Origin: Cellulomonas pakistanensis
GTDB taxonomy: Bacteria; Actinomycetota; Actinomycetes; Actinomycetales; Cellulomonadaceae
NCBI RefSeq assembly: GCF_016862755.1
Contig: NZ_BONO01000011.1
Span: forward strand, 1 to 64,000
DNA: 64,000 bases
Direction: 5' to 3'
Shown: positions 1 through 7,193 of the stretch, in pieces
Position numbering within the stretch: position 1 is the first letter of the stretch
How the letters are laid out: each line of letters opens with the position of its first letter
Notes under the pieces: generated by a model
Told to the model about the DNA's origin: nothing
Databases searched by the model: none
What the model saw: the letters and a program-made list of their open reading frames with translations, nothing else
Program-made: the position numbers and the translations under genes

Positions 1-695
1 AGCGCCGCGACGCCCGCCGCGAGCCCGAGGCCGCCGAGCACGACGGGCAGCGCCCCGCCGTCGTCGGAGCCGGCCGGGGCGGCCACGTCGTCGTCCGCCG
101 CCACGTCCTCGGCCGCCGCGTCGTCCGCCGCAGCCCCGTGCCCGGCGGCCGCGGCCTCGGTCGTCGTGAAGGTCGGCGCCGGCTGGTCCGGCTCGGCGTC
201 GCCCTCGGCGACCTGGTCCCAGTCGACGACCTCGCCGTCGGCGTACTCCTGGTGCGCGGGCAGCACCAGCTCGGTGCCGGCCGCGGGCAGCGGGCCGACG
301 GACAGGGCGAACTGCTGGAACTCGCCGTCGCCGATGCCGGCGCCGTCGGCGGTCCAGGTCACGCTCAGCGGGGCCTCGGTGATCGTGGCGCCGTCCACCT
401 CGACCGGCTCGGGCAGGTCGCCGCGCTCGACGGTCGCGGTCCAGCCCGGGACGGGCTGGGTGGAGACGGACGTCAGCGGGGTGTCCGTCGGGAGGTCGAC
501 GGTCACCCGGGTCGTCGCCGACGTGGGCGACTCGTTGGGCACGCGGAAGGTCAGCACGGTCCAGCCGCCGGCGGCGGTGGTCTCCGGGACGACGCGGACG
601 TGCGCGGACGCCGCGGCGGCGGAGCCGAGGACGAGCGATGCGGCGAGCGCGGCGCCGGCCGATGCGCGGGCGAGGGTGCGGGGGGTTGCGGACAC
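1..695 (-). CDS. ycnI: YcnI-family copper-binding protein (DUF1775), C-terminus cut by window edge
   Basis: Extracytoplasmic copper-binding protein of the YcnI/DUF1775 family. The visible 231 codons show a Sec signal peptide (residues 1-33) ending in an ASA|HV junction, so the mature protein starts with His. In characterised YcnI that N-terminal His forms a mono-histidine copper brace together with a Glu and a Trp; a matching Trp lies in GGWTVLTF shortly after. The beta-rich DUF1775 domain runs to about residue 175. It is followed by an Ala/Asp-rich linker and the start of a C-terminal membrane helix at the window edge. The GTG start at 695 has AGGAG 8 nt upstream. The His-rich membrane protein gene lies 119 nt upstream on the same strand and probably shares its transcript. 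CopC/CopD partners, if present, lie outside the window. Confidence 0.88.
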   Translation of the reverse strand, partial: MSATPRTLARASAGAALAASLVLGSAAAASAHVRVVPETTAAGGWTVLTFRVPNESPTSATTRVTVDLPTDTPLTSVSTQPVPGWTATVERGDLPEPVEVDGATITEAPLSVTWTADGAGIGDGEFQQFALSVGPLPAAGTELVLPAHQEYADGEVVDWDQVAEGDAEPDQPAPTFTTTEAAAAGHGAAADDAAAEDVAADDDVAAPAGSDDGGALPVVLGGLGLAAGVAA

Positions 696-814
696 GGTGG
701 TTCTCCTGGGGTGCGTGGGGGCACGCCCGCGGCACCGCCGGACGATCGCGGCGGCGCGCCGGGCGCGCGGGGACGCGCGGCCCCACCCCGCGCCGCCGGT
801 CGGCGTGCGGGGCC

Positions 815-1450
815 TCAGGCCACGCGGGGGCGGGTCCCCAGGGGTGGCCCGCGCCGGGCGACCCCGCCGCGCAGGGCCGGCAGCGGGCGCGGCCCGGCGA
901 CCGCGGGGGCGACGGGGCGGGGCCGCGCGGCCACCGGCGCGGGCAGCGCACCGGCGAGCGCGGGCAGGAGCGCCGACCAGCGGCGGGCCAGCGCGAGGAC
1001 GCCGCGGTCGGTGGCGGCGAGCACGAGCACGGTGGCCGCCATCGCGGCGACGTGCGCGGCGAGCATGAGCCCGCCGGGGCCGTGCGGCTCGGTGCCGGCG
1101 AGCGCCTCGACGGGTCCCGCCGCACCGGCCGCCGGTGCCGCCACGCCCGCGTGCCCCGCGTGCGCGCCGCTCGCGACCGGGCCGACCCCGACCGGGGCGA
1201 GCCAGGTGAGCGCGGCGTGCACGCCGAGCTGGCCGGCGACGGCGGCGGGCAGCAGGACCCGCGCGGTGAGCGGACGGCGCGCGAGCGCGGCGGCGCCGAC
1301 CAGGACGAGCGCCCCGATCAGCGCGAGCGGCCCCGCGGACGGCGCGTGCCCGCCGGCGAGCACGTGGGCGCCGGACCCGAGCGCGAGCACGGTCGTCGCG
1401 ACGCCGAGCAGGCGCCCCACGACGAGCGCGCGCTGCACGGACGGGTCCAC
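815..1450 (-). CDS. His-rich multi-pass membrane protein, probably copper-associated
   Basis: A 211-residue hydrophobic protein that I do not recognise as a named family. Four or five membrane segments can be seen (about residues 8-27, 34-52, 60-80, 115-137 and 145-160). A periplasmic-looking loop contains HAGHAG, and single His residues are scattered near helix ends. Its position just upstream of ycnI suggests a role in copper handling or delivery; that is inference from context. GTG 1450 is chosen because a TAGCGT -10 hexamer lies exactly 7 nt upstream, which would give a leaderless mRNA. A DosR-like palindrome covers the matching -35 position. A much longer open frame extends upstream antisense-like into the SDR gene but is only the usual high-GC artefact. 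Confidence 0.75.
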   Translation of the reverse strand: MDPSVQRALVVGRLLGVATTVLALGSGAHVLAGGHAPSAGPLALIGALVLVGAAALARRPLTARVLLPAAVAGQLGVHAALTWLAPVGVGPVASGAHAGHAGVAAPAAGAAGPVEALAGTEPHGPGGLMLAAHVAAMAATVLVLAATDRGVLALARRWSALLPALAGALPAPVAARPRPVAPAVAGPRPLPALRGGVARRGPPLGTRPRVA

Positions 1451-1457
1451 GGCGCCG

Positions 1458-1487
1458 ACGCTACGGCATGCCCGGGACGAAGGTCCC
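1458..1487 (-). promoter_or_regulatory. DosR-like box overlapping -35, with TAGCGT -10
   Basis: The palindrome GGGACNNNNGTCCC lies at 1474-1487 (minus strand GGGACCTTCGTCCC). It matches the core of the mycobacterial DevR/DosR consensus (GGGACTWWAGTCCC) in arms and spacing. A -10 hexamer TAGCGT lies at 1463-1458, 7 nt before GTG 1450. A 17-nt spacer puts the -35 at 1486-1481, inside the box, as in class II activation. The overlapping inverted repeat GGTCCCGTCGGGACC (1482-1496) could alternatively act as a small hairpin. Confidence 0.5.
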
Positions 1488-1570
1488 GTCGGGACCGGGT
1501 GACCCGGCGGGCGACCCCGCCCCGGCCGGTGACCCGGTCCCGCCGGGGGCCGCGACCGGCGCGGCGACCC

Positions 1571-1632
1571 GCGTCGGACCGCGGGGTCGCTGCGTCGGAC
1601 CCGGGGGAACCGCGTCAGACCGCGGGGTAGCC
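1571..1632. repeat. Three short direct repeats, period about 20 bp
   Basis: GCGTCRGACC occurs at 1571, 1592 and 1612. The 20-21 bp spacing corresponds to two helical turns. The third copy overlaps the stop codon of the SDR gene, so the array could be a micro-duplication of that gene's 3' end or a spaced binding array. No function is assigned. Confidence 0.45.
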
Positions 1633-2370
1633 GCCGTCCACCTGGTGCAGGCTGCCCGTGATGAACGACGCCTCGTCGCTGAGCAGGAAGGCGACGAGCG
1701 CGGCGACCTCGTCCGGCCGGCCGATCCGCCCGATCGGGTGCTTCGCGGTGATGGCGTCGACCTGCTCCTGGGGCAGCTGCGCCATCAGCGGCGTCCAGAT
1801 GTTGCCGGGCGCGACGGCGTTCACGCGGACGCCGCGGGTGCCGTACTCGACGGCGGCGTTCTTGGTGAGGCCGTTGATCGCGTGCTTGGACGCGACGTAC
1901 GCGGAGTTTCCGGGCGCGGCGACGAGGGCGTGCATCGACGCCATGTTGACGACCGCGCCGCCGCCGGCGGCCTCGATGGCGGGCAGCTCGGCGTGCAGGC
2001 CGTACAGGACGCCGTTGAGGTTGATGTCGATGACCCGGCGCCAGTCCGCGTCGAGGTCGAGCTCGCCGGTCGGCAGCTGGTTCCGGGCGGCGATGCCGGC
2101 GTTGTTCACCGCGAGGTGCAGCGCGCCGTAGGTCGCGACCGCGAAGTCGACCGCCGCGCGCGAGCTGTCCGCGTCGGCGGTGTCCTGCTGGAACGCGGCC
2201 GCGGTGCCGCCGCCGGCGGCGATCTCGTCGGCCACGCGCTGCGCCGCCTCGAGGCGGATGTCGGTGACGACGACGGACGCCCCCTCGGCGGCCAGGCGCT
2301 GCGCCACGGCCTCCCCGATCCCGCTGCCGCCACCCGTCACCAGGGCCACCTTGCCGTCGAACCGCGCCAT
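1615..2370 (-). CDS. SDR-family NAD(P)-dependent oxidoreductase
   Basis: Classical short-chain dehydrogenase/reductase of 251 residues, the normal length. The cofactor loop TGGGSGIG is at residues 12-19, and the structural NNAG motif is near residue 89. The catalytic Ser (in NMAS), Tyr and Lys (YVASK) have the usual spacing. Asp after the second beta strand (VVVTDIR) favours NAD over NADP. The C-terminal segment [14 protein letters not shown] is typical of FabG-like and sugar or alcohol dehydrogenases. The substrate cannot be told from sequence. ATG 2370 has GAGGAG about 10 nt upstream. A 12-bp perfect palindrome at 2435-2446 and a DosR-like box at 2482-2495 lie in the intergenic region shared with the divergent phosphatase gene. 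Confidence 0.9.
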   Translation of the reverse strand: MARFDGKVALVTGGGSGIGEAVAQRLAAEGASVVVTDIRLEAAQRVADEIAAGGGTAAAFQQDTADADSSRAAVDFAVATYGALHLAVNNAGIAARNQLPTGELDLDADWRRVIDINLNGVLYGLHAELPAIEAAGGGAVVNMASMHALVAAPGNSAYVASKHAINGLTKNAAVEYGTRGVRVNAVAPGNIWTPLMAQLPQEQVDAITAKHPIGRIGRPDEVAALVAFLLSDEASFITGSLHQVDGGYPAV

Positions 2371-2434
2371 ACCGCGTCACTCCTCGTCTCGATCTCCCGG
2401 GCCGCACGACGCGGCCCCGACGAGTCAACACCGA

Positions 2435-2446
2435 CCGACCGGTCGG
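2435..2446. promoter_or_regulatory. Perfect 12-bp palindrome, candidate repressor operator
   Basis: CCGACCGGTCGG is a perfect palindrome 65 nt upstream of the SDR start. A weak minus-strand TTGACT (2428-2423) lies next to it. Palindromes of this type are common operators of TetR-family regulators in actinobacteria. No TetR gene is present in the window, so the regulator is unknown. Confidence 0.4.
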
Positions 2447-2481
2447 CGATGGTGTCCCCGGGGTGTCTGACCCGTCACACC

Positions 2482-2495
2482 GGGACCGAGGTCCC
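2482..2495. promoter_or_regulatory. DosR-like box between SDR and MASE1-SpoIIE genes
   Basis: GGGACCGAGGTCCC has the GGGAC-N4-GTCCC core and is letter-for-letter identical to the upstream adhE box at 35651-35664. It lies 48 nt upstream of a TAACCT hexamer (2544-2549) for the plus-strand gene and 112 nt upstream of the SDR start, so its target is unclear. Confidence 0.4.
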
Positions 2496-2585
2496 TGGAC
2501 CGCTCGCCGCGCGGCGAGGCGGGCGGTGCGGCTCGCGGCCACGTAACCTGCTGGTCAGGACGGGGCCGACAGCCGAGGGGGACGG

Positions 2586-4634
2586 GTGACGACGGAGCCG
2601 CAGGCCGCCCGCGCGCGGCGGCCGGGGGCGCGCGACGTGCGCGTCGTCCTCGTGTTCGCGGCGCTGAACGTCGCCGCGTCGCTGCTCGGCAGGTCGACCC
2701 TGGTCGCCGGCGCCGACGTGAGCCTGGTCTGGCCGGCGGCCGGCGTGTCGGTGCTGTGGCTGGTCGCCCGCGCCCGCCGCCCGTGGCCCTGGCTGGACCC
2801 GCTCGTGCTCGCCCTGTCGACCGGCGCGGTGGTCGCGGCCACCGGCGCCTCGGTCTGGACGGCCGTCATCGGCGCCGGCGCGGCGACCGTGCAGGCCGTG
2901 GTCTGCACCTGGGTGCTGGCCCGGCGCGCCCCGTACGTGTGGGCCGCCCGAGGGCGGCAGCAGCTGCGCCGCGTGGCCGACCTGTGGTGGTTCGTGCTGG
3001 GCGCCGCCCTCAGCTCGGTGGCGTCCGCGCCGCTGGTGGAGCTCGCGGTGGTCGTCGGCGGCGGCCCGTGGACCTGGGAGACGGCGCTGCTCTGGTGCGC
3101 GCGGAACACCGTGTCGATCGTCGGCATCGGGACGCTGGGCTTCACGATCGGGGCGTGGCTGCACCAGCGCGCGTCCCGGCGCACCGCGCCCGAGCGCCTC
3201 GCGTGGTGGACCGACGGCAAGCCCGCCGACTACCTCGCGGCCCTGCTGCTCGCCCCGGCGCTGTACGTCGTGTGGTTCGTGGAGATCGACTGGGTGGCGG
3301 TGGTGTTCCCGCTGATCGGGCTGACGGTGTGGGCGGGCTCCCGGCTGCCGAGCCGCTCGGTCGTCCTGCACACCACGCTCTGCGGGTACGTCGCCATCCA
3401 GCTCACCCTCGGGGGCACCGGGCCGTTCTCCGACCTGCCCGACGCGACGGCGCAGGTCGGCGTCGCGCAGCTCTACGTCGGCCTGATCACGGTGATCGGG
3501 CTCGCGCTGGCGATCGCCCGGGACGAGCGGCTCCGCCTCGTGGCGGACCTGCAGGCGGCGCGGGACCGCGCCCAGGCGCAGGCGACGCTGCTGACGACGG
3601 TCGTGGACACGATGTCCGAGGGCGTCCGGGTGGTCGACGGCGCCGGCCGCGTCGTGGTCCGGAACCCGACCGCCGGGCTGCTGCTCACCGGCCGGCCCGA
3701 CACCGGTCCGGGCGACGAGGACCTGGCGCACCTCGCGCGGATGGACGGCACCGCGGTCCCGGAGGCCGAGCTGCCGTTCCGCCGGGCGCTCGCGGGCGAG
3801 CAGGTGCGGGACGCCGACCTCCTGGTCCGGGTGCCCGGCGCCACGGAGCCCCGGATCGTCACCTTCTCCGCGACGCCCCTGCCGTCCGCGTCGGGCGGCG
3901 GCGCGGTGACCGTGCTGCGGGACGTCACCGCCGAGCGCACCGAGCTCCGCCGCGCGGCCCAGGTGCAGGCCAGCCTGCTGCCCTCCCTGGCGCTGGACGT
4001 GCCCGGGCTCGACCTCGCGGCGCGGTTCGTCCCGGCGGGCTCGGTGGGCGGCGACTTCTACGACTGGCAGGCGGTCGCCGACGGCCTGGTGCTCACGCTC
4101 GCGGACGTGATGGGCAAGGGCCCGGCCGCGGCCATCCTCGCGGCGACGACCCGCTCGGTGCTGCACGCGCAGCCCGCGCTGCACGACGTGGCCGGCACGC
4201 TCGCCGCCACCGAGCGCGCGATGACCGCGGACCTGGCGAACGCGGGCGCGTTCGTCACGATGTTCCGGGCCTACGTGGACGCGGCGGACGGCACCGTGTC
4301 CTACACCGACGCCGGCCACGGCCTGTCGCTGATCGTCGGCGCCGACGGCGCGGCGCGGCGCCTGTCGGCGACCGGGCTGCCGCTCGGCATCGCCCCCGGG
4401 CCCGCCCGGGTCAGCGCCCGCACCCGCCTGGACCCCGGCGACGTCCTGGTGACGTTCTCGGACGGCGTGCTCGACGCGCTGGGCGGCTCGCTGGGCGACC
4501 TGGACCAGGTCGGGCGCGCGCTGCGCGGCACGGACACCGCCGAGGAGGCCGCCGAGGCCGTGCTGCAGCTCGTCGACCCGCGGCACCCCGCCGACGACGA
4601 CCTCACCGTCGTCGCGCTCCGCCGCGCCGCCTGA
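2586..4634 (+). CDS. MASE1-PAS-SpoIIE membrane-anchored PP2C phosphatase
   Basis: A 682-residue sensor phosphatase. Residues 15-310 are an eight-helix-like MASE1 integral membrane sensory domain. A short helical linker follows, then a PAS-like domain (about 335-455), then a SpoIIE/RsbU-type PP2C domain (about 460-682). The metal-binding motifs are present: VGGDFYDW near 486, DVMGKG near 506, DAGHG near 575, SDGVLDAL near 625 and DDDLTVV near 671. Such enzymes dephosphorylate STAS anti-sigma antagonists, and the STAS protein encoded at 6842-7177 is the obvious candidate substrate. GTG 2586 follows GAGGGGG at good spacing, with a TAACCT -10 candidate 36 nt upstream of the start. The input signal is unknown. 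Confidence 0.9.
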   Translation: MTTEPQAARARRPGARDVRVVLVFAALNVAASLLGRSTLVAGADVSLVWPAAGVSVLWLVARARRPWPWLDPLVLALSTGAVVAATGASVWTAVIGAGAATVQAVVCTWVLARRAPYVWAARGRQQLRRVADLWWFVLGAALSSVASAPLVELAVVVGGGPWTWETALLWCARNTVSIVGIGTLGFTIGAWLHQRASRRTAPERLAWWTDGKPADYLAALLLAPALYVVWFVEIDWVAVVFPLIGLTVWAGSRLPSRSVVLHTTLCGYVAIQLTLGGTGPFSDLPDATAQVGVAQLYVGLITVIGLALAIARDERLRLVADLQAARDRAQAQATLLTTVVDTMSEGVRVVDGAGRVVVRNPTAGLLLTGRPDTGPGDEDLAHLARMDGTAVPEAELPFRRALAGEQVRDADLLVRVPGATEPRIVTFSATPLPSASGGGAVTVLRDVTAERTELRRAAQVQASLLPSLALDVPGLDLAARFVPAGSVGGDFYDWQAVADGLVLTLADVMGKGPAAAILAATTRSVLHAQPALHDVAGTLAATERAMTADLANAGAFVTMFRAYVDAADGTVSYTDAGHGLSLIVGADGAARRLSATGLPLGIAPGPARVSARTRLDPGDVLVTFSDGVLDALGGSLGDLDQVGRALRGTDTAEEAAEAVLQLVDPRHPADDDLTVVALRRAA

Positions 4635-4664
4635 CCCGTTCCCGCGCCACACCCGGAGGCCCCG

Positions 4665-5168
4665 GTGCACCTGCTGCTCCTCGCCGACACCCACGTCCCC
4701 CGCCGCGCCCGCGACCTGCCGCCGGTCGTCTGGGACGCGGTCGACGCCGCCGACGTGGTGCTGCACGCCGGCGACTGGGTGGACGTCGCCCTGCTGGACG
4801 CGCTCGAGGCCCGCGCCCGCCGGGTGGTGGGCTGCTGGGGGAACAACGACGGCGCCGACCTGCGCGCCCGGCTGCCCGAGGTGGCGCGGGCCGAGCTCGG
4901 CGGGCTGCGGTTCGCGGTGGTGCACGAGACCGGCCAGGCGACCGGCCGGGAGGCGCGCTGCGCCGCGGCGTACCCGGACGCCGACGTGCTGGTCTTCGGG
5001 CACAGCCACATCCCGTGGGACACGGTCGCGCCGGGCGGCCTCCGCCTGCTCAACCCGGGCTCGCCCACCGACCGCCGCCGGCAGCCGACGGGCACCTTCC
5101 TCACGGCGCGGGCCGAGGGCGGGGCGCTGCACGACGTCGTGCTGCACCCGGTCCCCCCGCGCGCCTGA
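4665..5168 (+). CDS. YfcE/MJ0936-type metallophosphoesterase
   Basis: A 167-residue calcineurin-like phosphoesterase of the small YfcE/MJ0936 group. The metal ligands appear in order: DTHVPRR (residues 8-14), GDW (41-43), GNND (about 64-67), a VHETG motif and GHSHIPW. These proteins hydrolyse phosphodiesters in vitro; the physiological substrate is usually unknown. GTG 4665 follows GGAGG at good spacing. The gene is 30 nt downstream of the MASE1 phosphatase on the same strand and may be co-transcribed. It converges on the GAF-SpoIIE gene ending at 5192. Confidence 0.87.
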   Translation: MHLLLLADTHVPRRARDLPPVVWDAVDAADVVLHAGDWVDVALLDALEARARRVVGCWGNNDGADLRARLPEVARAELGGLRFAVVHETGQATGREARCAAAYPDADVLVFGHSHIPWDTVAPGGLRLLNPGSPTDRRRQPTGTFLTARAEGGALHDVVLHPVPPRA

Positions 5169-5191
5169 CGCGCACGGGATCCGCGGCGGGG

Positions 5192-6367
5192 TCAGCCCGC
5201 CCGGCGCACCGCCACGACCGTGATGTCGTCCGGCCGCTCGGCGACGCGGGCGGCCAGGCGCAGCACGGCCTCGACGGCGTCGTCGGCCGTCCCGGCCCCG
5301 CGCACCGCCTCGACCAGCGGCCGGACGCCCGCCAGCGTGCCGTCGAGCAGGTCGAGCACCCCGTCGGAGAACGTCACCAGGAGGTCCCCGGGCCCGAGCC
5401 GGACGGTGCGCTCCTCGCGGGCCTCCTCGTCGAGCACGCCCAGCGGCAGGCCGGTGGCCTCGAGCCGCTCGTCCGTGCCGTCCGCGCGCACCACCACGGT
5501 GAGCCCGTGGCCGGCGTCGGCGTAGCGCAGGTCCCCGGTAGCGGCGTCGAGCGCGGCGTGGAACGCGGTGGCGAACACCCCGGCGCCGGACAGGTCGGAG
5601 TGCAGGATCGCACCGGCGTACAGCAGCGACTGCGCGACGTCGGTCCCGTGCGCGGAGCCGCGGAGCACGGCCCGGATCGACGCGGCCATGATGCCCGCGC
5701 CCGCGCCCTTGCCCATCACGTCGACGAGGCTCAGCACGAGCCCGCCGTCGGTGGCCGTCCAGTCGTAGAAGTCGCCGCCGACGGCCCGGCTCGGCAGGCA
5801 GGCGCCGGCGACCTCGTACCCGGGCACGTGCGGGGCGGACCGTGGCAGCAGGCCCGCCTGCACCTGCGCGGCGCGCTCGAGCTCGGAGTCGATCACGAGC
5901 TCCTTCTCGACCCACGCGGCCAGGTCCCGCAGCAGCGCCGCGCTGTCGGCGTCGAAGTCGCGCGGCTGCTGGTCGGCGATGCACAGGGTGCCCACCCGGT
6001 AGCCCCCGGGGGCGACCAGCGGCTGCCCGGCGTAGAACCGGAGCCCGCCGTCGCCGACCACGAACGGCTTGTCGCGGAACCGCTCGTCGCGGGCCGCGTC
6101 CGGCACGACCATCATCCGGTCGGCCAGCACGGTCGTGCCGCAGAACGAGTCCTCGCGGGCCACCCGCGGCTCGTCGAAGCCGGCCATCGCCTTGTGCACG
6201 ACGACGTCGCGGTCGACGAGCGAGACGATCGCGGTGGAGACGCCGAACAGCTGGCGGGCGAGCCGGACGACCCGGTCGAACCGGTCCTCCGGCGGGGTGT
6301 CGAGCACGCCGAGGCGGTGCAGGGCGGCGACCCTGTCTGCTTCCCGGTGCGAGGTGTCGGTGGCCAT
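5192..6367 (-). CDS. GAF-SpoIIE PP2C-family serine phosphatase
   Basis: A 391-residue cytosolic phosphatase. An N-terminal GAF domain (about 25-165; includes GTLCIADQQPRDF, typical of GAF-SpoIIE proteins) is joined by a helix to a SpoIIE PP2C domain (about 185-390). VGGDFYDW, DVMGKG, DAGHG, SDGVLDLL and PDDITVV are all intact, so it should be active on a phosphorylated STAS protein. It is closely similar in design to the 9161-10345 protein; the two flank the kinase, STAS and GT2 genes. ATG 6367 is supported by a TACCGT -10 hexamer 7 nt upstream, implying a leaderless transcript separate from the upstream genes. Confidence 0.92.
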   Translation of the reverse strand: MATDTSHREADRVAALHRLGVLDTPPEDRFDRVVRLARQLFGVSTAIVSLVDRDVVVHKAMAGFDEPRVAREDSFCGTTVLADRMMVVPDAARDERFRDKPFVVGDGGLRFYAGQPLVAPGGYRVGTLCIADQQPRDFDADSAALLRDLAAWVEKELVIDSELERAAQVQAGLLPRSAPHVPGYEVAGACLPSRAVGGDFYDWTATDGGLVLSLVDVMGKGAGAGIMAASIRAVLRGSAHGTDVAQSLLYAGAILHSDLSGAGVFATAFHAALDAATGDLRYADAGHGLTVVVRADGTDERLEATGLPLGVLDEEAREERTVRLGPGDLLVTFSDGVLDLLDGTLAGVRPLVEAVRGAGTADDAVEAVLRLAARVAERPDDITVVAVRRAG

Positions 6368-6374
6368 CGGGTCG

Positions 6375-6380
6375 ACGGTA
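6375..6380 (-). promoter_or_regulatory. -10 TACCGT of leaderless GAF-SpoIIE gene
   Basis: The minus-strand hexamer TACCGT lies 7 nt before ATG 6367. That spacing puts the transcription start at or next to the initiation codon. Confidence 0.5.
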
Positions 6381-6432
6381 CGTCACCCGCCCCGGAGGGC
6401 GCACGGCCGGCCCGGACGCGCCCCGGGGCGCG

Positions 6433-6855
6433 TCAGGACCAGTCGCGCGCGAGCCGCCAGGTGTTCCGGCCGCCCTCGCGCGCCAGGCTCAGGCTGTCGA
6501 CCGCCCGCAGGACCAGCGCGATGCCCCGGCCGCTCTCCGCGAGGTCGTCGACGGGCGCCGGGTCCAGGTCGACGCGCACCGGCGCACCGGTGTCCGACAG
6601 CTCGGCCTCGAGCCGCGGCGCGCGGGCGCGCAGCAGGACGGTCGCCTCCACCGGTCCGGGTCCCACCGGGGTGGTGTGCCGGACGATGTTGGTGGCGATC
6701 TCGATCACCGCCGTCTCGAACCGCATCCGGTCGAGCTCGGGCACGCCGGGCGCGGCGCCCCACAGCCGCTCGAACGCCCCGTGCACCTCGTCGAGCCACC
6801 CGGGCTCCGCGGGGCCGTCGACGCGGAGCTCGACGGCCCCCTCAGCGGCGGTCAC
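6433..6855 (-). CDS. RsbW/SpoIIAB-like anti-sigma serine kinase
   Basis: A 140-residue GHKL ATPase of the HATPase_c_2 type. The N box (IEIATNIVRH, about residues 50-59), G1 (LSDTGAPV) and G2 (ESGRGIAL) are intact. Such kinases bind a sigma factor or other partner and phosphorylate a STAS antagonist on serine. The start overlaps the 3' end of the STAS gene by 14 nt, so translation is probably coupled and the two proteins are likely partners. No sigma-factor gene lies nearby, so the target may be encoded elsewhere or may not be a sigma factor. Confidence 0.9.
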   Translation of the reverse strand: MTAAEGAVELRVDGPAEPGWLDEVHGAFERLWGAAPGVPELDRMRFETAVIEIATNIVRHTTPVGPGPVEATVLLRARAPRLEAELSDTGAPVRVDLDPAPVDDLAESGRGIALVLRAVDSLSLAREGGRNTWRLARDWS

Positions 6856-7177
6856 CGACCGCGTCCTCGACGTCGGCGTAGGGGCGAAGCACCCGGTCCA
6901 TCGTCGTGAGCTCGAGCACGGTGCGGACCTGCGCGCCCACCCGGGCGATCCGCAGGTCGCCGCCGGCCGCCCGCGCGGACCGCAGGCCGCCCACGAGCGC
7001 GCCCAGCCCGGACGAGTCGAGGAACGCGGTGTCCCCGAGGTCGACCACCACGAGCGTCCGGCCCGCGGCGACCTCCCGGTCCACCGCCGCCTTGAGCTCG
7101 CCCGCGGCGGCCATCGTCAGCCGGCCCGTCACGTGCAGCACCGCCACGCCCTCGCGCTGGTCGGTCGTCAGCTCCAT
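6842..7177 (-). CDS. STAS-domain anti-sigma factor antagonist
   Basis: A 111-residue RsbV/SpoIIAA-like single STAS domain. The phosphorylation loop DSSGLGALVGGL (about residues 54-65) contains the Ser pair, one of which is the expected kinase/phosphatase target. It overlaps the downstream kinase gene by 14 nt and lies 17 nt after the GT2 gene stop, so it is probably translated from the GT2 mRNA. Three PP2C phosphatases in this window could dephosphorylate it. Confidence 0.92.
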   Translation of the reverse strand: MELTTDQREGVAVLHVTGRLTMAAAGELKAAVDREVAAGRTLVVVDLGDTAFLDSSGLGALVGGLRSARAAGGDLRIARVGAQVRTVLELTTMDRVLRPYADVEDAVGDRR

Positions 7178-7193
7178 CGGTTCCTCCTCGTCG

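Noticed and set aside
815-2542. A 575-codon minus-strand frame joining the SDR region to the His-rich membrane protein
   Set aside because: Its first two thirds are out of frame with the SDR and low-complexity; only the part after GTG 1450 looks like protein, and a promoter sits directly before that GTG.
2475-6404. Very long open frames of hundreds to over a thousand codons antisense to recognised genes, here and throughout the window
   Set aside because: They are stop-poor shadow frames of high-GC coding DNA, with Arg/Pro/Gly-rich low-complexity products and no motifs, and they span several real genes.
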